A stretch of 64,000 nt of DNA, taken from positions 4,536,001 through 4,600,000 of the forward strand of contig NZ_CP015612.1 of the NCBI RefSeq assembly GCF_002138415.1, read 5' to 3'. The DNA comes from Stenotrophomonas maltophilia. GTDB lineage: Bacteria > Pseudomonadota > Gammaproteobacteria > Xanthomonadales > Xanthomonadaceae. The position numbers and the translations under genes are program-made. The notes beneath the pieces were generated by a model that was not told where the DNA came from, did not search any database, and saw only the letters and a program-made list of their open reading frames with translations. This document shows positions 55,383 to 64,000 of the stretch, in pieces (position 1 is the stretch's first letter; the number at the start of each line of letters is the position of its first letter).

Positions 55383-56282
55383 TCAGTTCCCGCCCAGCGT
55401 CTCGGTGCGGATTTCGCCGTCGTTGACCGGCTGGAAGCCCTGCTGCTGCGGCGGCGGATTCTGCGGCACGTTCTGCAGCGGCGCAGTGGTGGCTTCGGCC
55501 GGGGCCGCCGGCGCTGCCTGAACAGGCGCAGGAGCTGCCGCCGGGGCCGGGGCCGGACGCGGTGCGCTGCCACCGTTGCCGTTGCCGTTGCGGTTGTTGC
55601 GCGCGGCATAGGTGGCTTCTTCCAGGCGATCGCGGAAGGCGACCACGTCCATCGACGGCGAACCGACGGCGCGACCTTCGAAGATCATGCGCGGGGTGGT
55701 GTTGCTGCCGTAGGCGTCCAGATTGGCGGCATCGTCGATCTGCAGCACCGCGCCATCCAGCGCGACACCGGCGAACAGGCCGCGGGCGCGCGACCAGGAC
55801 CATATCTCGGCCTTCAGCTGGCCGTCGGTGGCAGCGGCAGCATTGCGGCCGACCGGGCCGGCGGCGACACCGGCATCGGCGCCCAGCGTGAACTTGCCGT
55901 TGACCAGGTTGTCCAGGCTCCGGTCGTTGCGGAACACCAGCACCACATCGGAGGACTGCACACCGGCCTGGAAGCCGATGCTGCCGCCGGTGAGCTTCAC
56001 GAACACCGGATTGGACCAGGCGCCATTGGGCATGCGCACCGACATCAGGCCATGGCCACGACGACCGCCAATGACCAGGCCGGCCTTGATCGTGTCGGGA
56101 ATGACGATGACCGCGCGGCCTTCGTCGAGCAATTTGTCTGGAATTCCCTGTTCAGGGATTTCCTGGATTTCAGCCAGCACGCGCACGGCATTGCGCGCAC
56201 GCTGGTCTTCCTGCGGTCCGGCCATGGCCTGGCTGGACAGCAGGCTGGCGGCGATCAGCAGGGCTTGGATCGGGCGACGCAT
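55383..56282 (-). CDS. SYLF-domain (Ysc84-like) lipid-binding exported protein
   Basis: A 299-residue protein with a signal peptide (MRRPIQALLIAASLLSSQAMA). The SYLF domain (about residues 30-205) has IPDKLLDEGRAVIVIPDTIK, GLVIGGRRGHGLMSVR, SIGFQAGVQSSDVVLVFRND and a C-terminal DYGSNTTPR-like segment. SYLF domains bind phosphoinositides and lipids in eukaryotes; the bacterial role is uncertain. Residues 215-299 form a low-complexity Pro/Ala/Gln/Asn tail. It lies 75 bases upstream of tatA on the same strand, but it is unclear whether it belongs to the tat operon. Confidence 0.85.
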   Translation of the reverse strand: MRRPIQALLIAASLLSSQAMAGPQEDQRARNAVRVLAEIQEIPEQGIPDKLLDEGRAVIVIPDTIKAGLVIGGRRGHGLMSVRMPNGAWSNPVFVKLTGGSIGFQAGVQSSDVVLVFRNDRSLDNLVNGKFTLGADAGVAAGPVGRNAAAATDGQLKAEIWSWSRARGLFAGVALDGAVLQIDDAANLDAYGSNTTPRMIFEGRAVGSPSMDVVAFRDRLEEATYAARNNRNGNGNGGSAPRPAPAPAAAPAPVQAAPAAPAEATTAPLQNVPQNPPPQQQGFQPVNDGEIRTETLGGN

Positions 56283-56447
56283 GGCAGGCTCCAGAAGTCA
56301 GTCCATAGGAAGATATAGCAAGTGACTGAAATTAGTAGTGTTGTCATGAATCGCCAATGAGCGCTCCCTGCTCACATAGATGCGCGCTATGCCTGCAATC
56401 CGAACCCTGCATCCCGACAGGGCACGCGATCGGCGACAATACCGCTC

Positions 56448-57410
56448 ATGCTCGACGCACCCGATACCGCCGTGCTGGCGGTCAACCTAGGCACGCCCGA
56501 GACGCCGACGGCCCCCGCCGTACGCCGTTACCTGGCTGAATTCCTGTCCGACCCCCGCGTGGTCGCGATCCCGGCACTGCTGTGGCAGCCGCTGCTGCGC
56601 GGGCTGATCCTGCCGCTGCGCAGCAGCCGTTCGGCGGCCAAGTACGCCCAGGTCTGGCTGCCGGAGGGCTCTCCGCTGATGGTGCATACGCGCCAGCTGG
56701 CGCAGGCCATGCAAGCGCTGTTGCCGACCCTGAAGGTTCGCCATGCAATGCGCTATGGCGAGCCGGCGCTGGCCAGCGAGCTCGACCGCCTGGCGGCCGA
56801 CGGTGCGCGCCGCATCGTGGTACTGCCGCTGTACCCGCAGTACTCGACCACCACCACCGCCTCGGTCGAAGATCGCGTCGATGCCTGGCAGCGCCGCAAT
56901 CCGGGCGTGACCGTCAGCCTGGTGCGCGACTATTCGGTCGATCCGGGCTGGGTCGACGCCGTTGCCGGCTCGATCCGCCGCTACTGGGAACAGCACGGTC
57001 GCGGCCAGAAACTGATGTTCTCCTTCCATGGCATCCCGCAGCGCCTGGCCGATGCAGGCGATCCGTATCCGCAGCGCTGCGAGGCCAGTGCGCAGGCCAT
57101 CGCCAAGGCACTGGAACTGGGCAGGGACGAGTGGCAGATGGGTTACCAGTCGCGTTTCGGCCGCGAGCGCTGGCTGCAGCCCTATGCCGAACCCGGCCTG
57201 TGGGCGCTGGCCGAATCCGGCGTGAAGCAGATCGATGTGGTGTGCCCCGGCTTCGCCACCGATTGCCTGGAGACGCTGGAAGAGGTCGCCATGGGCTTCA
57301 CCGAAACGCTGGCCGAGCGCGGCGCGACGATGCGCTACATCCCCTGCCTCAACGCCGAACCGGAGCACGCGCGTGCGCTTGCGCGGCTGGCCGTGGCCTC
57401 GCTGGCATGA
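56448..57410 (+). CDS. hemH: Ferrochelatase
   Basis: A 320-residue enzyme that inserts Fe2+ into protoporphyrin IX, the last step of haem synthesis. It starts [20 protein letters not shown], with the family motif [19 protein letters not shown] at residues 11-29. The catalytic His lies in [17 protein letters not shown] (near residue 192), and the Glu region is [15 protein letters not shown] (near residue 266). It is coupled by a 4-base overlap to the next gene. Confidence 0.96.
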   Translation: MLDAPDTAVLAVNLGTPETPTAPAVRRYLAEFLSDPRVVAIPALLWQPLLRGLILPLRSSRSAAKYAQVWLPEGSPLMVHTRQLAQAMQALLPTLKVRHAMRYGEPALASELDRLAADGARRIVVLPLYPQYSTTTTASVEDRVDAWQRRNPGVTVSLVRDYSVDPGWVDAVAGSIRRYWEQHGRGQKLMFSFHGIPQRLADAGDPYPQRCEASAQAIAKALELGRDEWQMGYQSRFGRERWLQPYAEPGLWALAESGVKQIDVVCPGFATDCLETLEEVAMGFTETLAERGATMRYIPCLNAEPEHARALARLAVASLA

Positions 57411-58261
57411 GCCTTCAACCGTTTGAACTGGAGGTCGGTGGCGCGCGCGTCGCCGGCCTGCGCAACCACGGCGACGGCCCGCGCGTGCTGGCCCTGCATG
57501 GCTGGCTCGACAACGCCGCAAGCTTCGTGCCGCTGGCGCCGCATCTGTCATCGCTGCAATTGGTGGCGATCGATTTGCCTGGCCATGGCCACAGCGCACA
57601 TCTGCCGGCGGGTGCCAGCTACACCACGGCCGCCGCGATCTGCCACGTACTCGATGTGGCCGATGCACTGGGTTGGGACCGTTTCAGCCTGCTCGGCCAT
57701 TCGATGGGCGCCGGCATCGCCAGCCTCACCGCCTCGGTCAGCGACCGTGTGGAACGGCTGGTGGCGATCGAAGCACTCGGCGGCCTGCGCGGTCCCGAGG
57801 AAGAGACCGCCAACCGCCTGCGCGAGCATGTGAATGCCACGCGTGGGCTGGCACGCAAGCAGTTGCGCGTGTTCCCCGACCTCGCTGCGCCGATCCGTGC
57901 GCGGATGATGACCAACCAGCTCAGCGAACGCTGCGCACGGCTGCTGGTCGAGCGCGGCGTGGAGCCGGTCGAAGGCGGCTACCGCTGGTGCAGCGACCCG
58001 CGCCTGATGCTGCCCACTGCGATCCGCCTCAGCGAAGGCCAGATCGACAACCTGCTGCAGGCCATCGCCTGCCCGACGCAGGTGATCTATGCCACGCCGG
58101 CGCAGTCGTACTATCCCGAGCCGATGCGCAGTGATCGCCTGCAGCATCTGCGCGATGGCCGTCTGGCGGTGTTTGCCGGCAACCATCACCTGCACATGGA
58201 AGAGCCGGAACAGATCGCGGGCGTGATCCTGCACTTCTTCAACAACGACAACGCCGGCTGA
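57407..58261 (+). CDS. Alpha/beta-hydrolase-fold protein
   Basis: A 284-residue alpha/beta hydrolase. The oxyanion motif [11 protein letters not shown] lies near residue 30, the nucleophile elbow [12 protein letters not shown] holds Ser near residue 98, an acidic residue lies in the [10 protein letters not shown] region, and the catalytic His in [11 protein letters not shown] near residue 264. The substrate is unknown; esterase- or lipase-like activity is typical. The ATGA overlap with hemH indicates co-translation, a conserved pairing in this lineage. Confidence 0.88.
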   Translation: MSLQPFELEVGGARVAGLRNHGDGPRVLALHGWLDNAASFVPLAPHLSSLQLVAIDLPGHGHSAHLPAGASYTTAAAICHVLDVADALGWDRFSLLGHSMGAGIASLTASVSDRVERLVAIEALGGLRGPEEETANRLREHVNATRGLARKQLRVFPDLAAPIRARMMTNQLSERCARLLVERGVEPVEGGYRWCSDPRLMLPTAIRLSEGQIDNLLQAIACPTQVIYATPAQSYYPEPMRSDRLQHLRDGRLAVFAGNHHLHMEEPEQIAGVILHFFNNDNAG

Positions 58262-58387
58262 GCGCAAGCACCGACGCGCTTCACTCTGCGCGTCTGCGGC
58301 CGATACATCAGTTGCGGGCCCCTGCGTCCGCAGCACGCAGGTCCGGTCGGGTCTGCGGCGTGTGTCTGGTTCTGCAAGGAAGTCCGC

Positions 58388-58537
58388 ATGCCCGCTCTGC
58401 TGCACCGTCACCCACAGGATGTGGTCACGGTGCCCCGTCTCCGCGTCGCTGATCGCGTCGCATTCCCCGAATTCCCGGCTCGCGCCCTGGTCACGCACTC
58501 CTGCGTGCGCCGCGGCGTGGCCGTTGTCGTTTGTTGA
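58388..58537 (+). CDS. Possible 49-residue leader ORF upstream of the chemoreceptor gene
   Basis: A short frame, [20 protein letters not shown]..., preceded by AAGGAAG at good spacing, ending in TGA 14 bases before the chemoreceptor ATG. It is Arg/Val-rich with no recognisable domain. It could be a small protein, a translated leader or chance. The remainder of 58262-58551 shows nothing else. Confidence 0.3.
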   Translation: MPALLHRHPQDVVTVPRLRVADRVAFPEFPARALVTHSCVRRGVAVVVC

Positions 58538-58551
58538 TCCAGGAGTCGCCG

Positions 58552-60657
58552 ATGTCCGTTGCATCCTCCCGTCCCCCCGATACCGCCCGCCTGCCGCATC
58601 TGCAGCAGCTCGCCCGCCGCGCTGACCGCCGTCTGCTGATCGGCAGCGCGGCGTTGGCTGTGGCTGGCCTCGTGCTGGGCCTGCGTGGGCCCCACGTACC
58701 GGGCGCTGCGTTGGCCGCGGCCGCCGTGCTGCCCGCCCTCTGGCTGGCCGGTCCACAGGCGGGCCGCAGCATCGCCCGCAACGGCCTGGCGTTGCTGCTG
58801 TCGCTGCAGTTGGCATTGCTGTGCACGATCGTCGGCCTGTCGCCAGCGTTGCCGATCGCGTTGCTGCTGGGCGTGCTGCTCAGCCACCGCGATCGCCTGC
58901 CGGTATGGCTGGCCGGTGGTGTTGGCACCCTTGCCCTGCTGGTACCGCTGCTGCACGGCGCAGCCGTGGGACCGACGTTGCTGCAGGCCGGCCTGTTCGC
59001 CAGCCTGACCGTGTTCCTTGGCCAGGTCGCGCTGCGCCTGCGCCAGCAGACCGAGGCGCTTGGCCACGGCCCACGCCGCCTGGCGGCACTGGCGCGCGAT
59101 ATCGCTACGGGCACCGATCTGAGCGCACATGCGGATACCGCGGCCTATGCACCCGGTTCACTGGCCCATGCGCTGGCCGATACCGCCCGCCACGTGCAGG
59201 CTCAGCGTGGACGCGAGGCCGCGTCGCACGCCGAGAACGCGCAGATCCGCCAGGCGCTGGATGTCTCGCGCACGGCAATGATGATCGCCGACAACGACCA
59301 TGTGATCCGCTACGTGAACCGCTCGGTGGTGGCACTGCTGCGCAACCAGCAGGCGACATTGCGGCAAGCGTTCCCCGATTTCGATGCCGAGCGCCTGGTC
59401 GGCAGCAGCATCCATCGCTTCCACGCCAACCCGGACCGCATCCGCGCGATTCTCAACGGTCTGCAGGTCACGCACAACGGCAAGGTGCAGATCGGCCCGG
59501 TGCACTTCGCGCAGGTGGTCACCCCGGTGTTCGACGCGCAGGGCGTGCGCCTGGGCTTCGCCGTGGAATGGCATGACCGCACCCATGAACTCGCGCTGGA
59601 GAACGCCGTGGCCGGCATCGTCGCAGCGGCAGCGGCCGGTGATCTCGACCAGCGCCTGCAGGCCACTGAAGGCGCCAGCTTCCTCGATGGCCTGACCGGT
59701 GGCATCAACCAGCTGCTCGATACGCTCGGCAGCACCGTCAACGACGTGCGGCAGATGCTCTCGGCACTGGCCAATGGCGATCTGGATCGGCGCATGCACG
59801 GCGAGTATCACGGCGCCTTCGCTGCCATCCAGCGCGATGCCAATGCCACGGCCGGGCAGCTGGCACGCATGGTCGGTCGCATCAAGGAATGTGCGGCGTC
59901 GATCAGTACCGCCGCCAGCGAGATTGCCGCCGGCAACGGCGCATTGTCCGAGCGCAGTGAGCGCCAGGCCGCACACCTGCAGGAGACCGCAGCATCGATG
60001 GAGGAACTGACCGCCACCGTGCGCCAGAACGCCGCCCATGCGCGTGAGGCCAGTGCGTTGGCGGCCTCCACGCAGAGCGCTGCCAGTGACGGCAACACGG
60101 CCATGCAGCGGGTGGTGGATACCATGCAGGCCATCGAAGGCGCCTCGAAGCGGATCGGTGACATCACCGGCGTCATCGACGGCATCGCCTTCCAGACCAA
60201 TATCCTGGCGTTGAACGCAGCGGTGGAGGCGGCACGCGCCGGCGAGCAGGGCCGGGGCTTTGCTGTGGTGGCCAGCGAAGTGCGGGTACTGGCGCAGCGC
60301 TCTGCGGCAGCGGCCCAGGAGATCAAGAAGCTGATCGACGAAGCCGGCCGCCAGGTGGGCGAAGGTGCCCAGCTGGTAGCCGACGCCGGCCAGCGCATGC
60401 AGGGCATTGTTGGCGGCGTGGAGGATGTCAGCCACCTGATGCGCGAGATTTCTGCAGCGTCGCAGGAGCAGTCGATCGGTATCGAGCAGATCAACCAGAC
60501 CGTCGTGCAGATGGATCAGGCCACGCAGCAGAATGCGGCGCTGGTGGAAGAAGCCACCGCGGCCGCACGTGAGCTGCAGTCGCAGGCGGGGACGCTGACT
60601 GAAGCGGTCTCGGTGTTCCGCCAGCAGAAATCGCACGAGGTCTCGCAGGCGGCCTGA
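58552..60657 (+). CDS. Methyl-accepting chemotaxis protein with multi-helix N-terminus and PAS-like domain
   Basis: A 701-residue receptor with no large periplasmic domain. Residues 25-165 form four to five close membrane helices ([55 protein letters not shown]). A PAS-like segment follows (about 240-350, [20 protein letters not shown]), then HAMP/linker repeats with DLDQRLQ and [12 protein letters not shown], and the signalling domain (about 430-690) with the hairpin tip [20 protein letters not shown]. It ends VSQAA, without the NWETF-type CheR tether. The ATG at 58552 follows CAGGAG. The sensory input may be intracellular or membrane-derived. Confidence 0.93.
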   Translation: MSVASSRPPDTARLPHLQQLARRADRRLLIGSAALAVAGLVLGLRGPHVPGAALAAAAVLPALWLAGPQAGRSIARNGLALLLSLQLALLCTIVGLSPALPIALLLGVLLSHRDRLPVWLAGGVGTLALLVPLLHGAAVGPTLLQAGLFASLTVFLGQVALRLRQQTEALGHGPRRLAALARDIATGTDLSAHADTAAYAPGSLAHALADTARHVQAQRGREAASHAENAQIRQALDVSRTAMMIADNDHVIRYVNRSVVALLRNQQATLRQAFPDFDAERLVGSSIHRFHANPDRIRAILNGLQVTHNGKVQIGPVHFAQVVTPVFDAQGVRLGFAVEWHDRTHELALENAVAGIVAAAAAGDLDQRLQATEGASFLDGLTGGINQLLDTLGSTVNDVRQMLSALANGDLDRRMHGEYHGAFAAIQRDANATAGQLARMVGRIKECAASISTAASEIAAGNGALSERSERQAAHLQETAASMEELTATVRQNAAHAREASALAASTQSAASDGNTAMQRVVDTMQAIEGASKRIGDITGVIDGIAFQTNILALNAAVEAARAGEQGRGFAVVASEVRVLAQRSAAAAQEIKKLIDEAGRQVGEGAQLVADAGQRMQGIVGGVEDVSHLMREISAASQEQSIGIEQINQTVVQMDQATQQNAALVEEATAAARELQSQAGTLTEAVSVFRQQKSHEVSQAA

Positions 60658-60683
60658 TCCGGACCTTCAGTTCGATCCTGATC

Positions 60684-60714
60684 AAGACGGCGCCCGCAGG
60701 GCGCCGTCTTTTTG
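60684..60714 (+). terminator. Rho-independent terminator of the chemoreceptor gene
   Basis: An AAGACGGCGCCC stem with a GCA loop pairs with GGGCGCCGTCTT followed by TTT, 27 bases after the stop codon. Confidence 0.9.
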
Positions 60715-60740
60715 TTACGTAGGCCTTGCTGCCAGTAGCT

Positions 60741-61019
60741 GCCAACCTTGGTTGGCGCCGTGGTTCGTCGCGGAGGGCATCCACGCATGGCGTGGATCTA
60801 CTGGTAGTGCCGGCCGCTGGCCGGCAAACGACCATTCCGTGGGCCTGCTGCGGGGGGAGGCCAACCTTGGTTGGCACCGTGGTTCCGCGCTGAGAGCATC
60901 CACGCATGGCGTGGATCTACTGCTGGCCAGCCTGCCATCGGTAGTCGCCAACCTTGGTTGGCGCCGCCACTCGCGGCGGTTCCATCAACGCGCCTGCCGG
61001 CCAGCGGCCGGCACTACCC
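60741..61019. repeat. Composite palindrome cluster with a duplicated 60-bp unit and an inverted SMAG pair
   Basis: CCAACCTTGGTTGG palindromes at 60741, 60860 and 60947, and ATCCACGCATGGCGTGGAT at 60779 and 60898. The first two copies of the pair are a diverged direct repeat 119 bp apart. SMAGs at 60803-60827 (direct) and 60995-61019 (inverted) flank the second copy. No gene was seen in 60658-61078. Confidence 0.85.
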
Positions 61020-61039
61020 GCATTTTCTGCGCACAAAGA

Positions 61040-61069
61040 AAAACCCCGCTGCGTGAGCAGCGGGGTTTT
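61040..61069 (-). terminator. rRNA operon terminator
   Basis: A perfect 13-bp stem, AAAACCCCGCTGC/GCAGCGGGGTTTT, with a 4-base loop. It reads out of the 5S gene on the minus strand and ends in five Ts. Confidence 0.9.
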
Positions 61070-61078
61070 GGGTGTAAA

Positions 61079-61195
61079 CCCTGGCGATGACCTACTCTCG
61101 CATGGCTTGAGCCACACTACCATCGGCGCAGCTGCGTTTCACTTCCGAGTTCGGGATGGGATCGGGTGGTTCCACAGCGCTAATTTCACCAGGGA
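61079..61195 (-). rRNA. rrf: 5S ribosomal RNA
   Basis: The minus strand has the CCTGG...CCAGG terminal stem. The 5S core CCGATCCCATCCCGAACTCG and GATGGTAGTG are in the right order. Length is about 117 nt. It lies about 125 bases downstream of the 23S gene. Confidence 0.96.
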
Positions 61196-61320
61196 GGCTT
61201 TTGGAGAGTCGCACTCGTCCCGGGGGACAAGGCGCCAGCCTCGCATAGTTCTTGTGACGTAGCGTGCACTTGGATGCTCTTACGACGTTGTCGTAAAGCC
61301 AAGGCAACTTGAGGTTATAT

Positions 61321-64000
<2,680 letters not shown>

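Noticed and set aside
61196..61320. Search for a tRNA in the 23S-5S spacer
   Set aside because: The 125-bp spacer has no cloverleaf or T-loop sequence.

Overview
The window looks like chromosomal DNA of a Stenotrophomonas (S. maltophilia complex) bacterium. The evidence is high GC, Xanthomonadaceae-type proteins throughout, and many short GTAG-headed palindromes of the kind described in S. maltophilia as SMAG elements, of which GTAGTGCCGGCCGCTGGCCGGCA is the commonest form. No phage, insertion sequence, CRISPR array or tRNA was seen. Nearly everything is core-genome housekeeping, envelope, transport and regulation.

Layout. 1-4600 (minus): 5' part of a UvrD helicase gene, an FAD/NAD(P)-binding protein, a cardiolipin synthase, then rpmB-rpmG with promoter and terminator. 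4.9-8.1 kb: a UDP-glycosyltransferase-like enzyme, a DnaQ-type exonuclease, and a divergent LysR regulator/RidA pair. 8.1-15.1 kb: a czc-type heavy-metal efflux locus (small His-rich protein, CzcC, CzcB, CzcA). 15.1-19.3 kb: a DUF885 protein and a three-gene sugar/lipid operon (UDP-glucuronate 4-epimerase, GT2, LAB_N membrane protein). 19.3-22.6 kb: a SUFU-domain protein and the rsmG-parA-parB segregation cluster. 22.7-29.4 kb: phosphopantetheinyl transferase, GlsB-like protein, ExoIII, aldehyde dehydrogenase, an MHS-family transporter and a DcaP porin. 29.7-36.9 kb: acs, a LuxR-type regulator, riboswitch-controlled mntP and an SSS-fused hybrid kinase. Together these form a CrbRS/MxtR-ErdR-like acetate switch. 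37-41.2 kb: an S46 peptidase and a two-gene remnant that looks like a deleted hscC locus. 41.2-50.2 kb: tamA-tamB and glyQ-glyS. 50.2-56.3 kb: an orphan GspE-type ATPase, a glutamine amidotransferase, a membrane protein, tatA-tatB-tatC and a SYLF protein. 56.4-60.7 kb: hemH, an alpha/beta hydrolase and a methyl-accepting chemotaxis protein. 61.0-64.0 kb: the 3' end of a minus-strand rRNA operon (23S partial, 5S, terminator).

The best second-look items are these: the hscC deletion scar, in which an Hsp70 N-terminus is fused in frame to an unrelated membrane protein; SMAG palindromes that supply the stop codons of two genes; a palindrome array with an exact 40-bp period; a paired candidate operator between dcaP and acs; the acetate-switch locus with a manganese-riboswitch gene wedged into it; and an S46 peptidase with an unusual residue at the specificity position. 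I saw no clear-cut new defence or mobile system.
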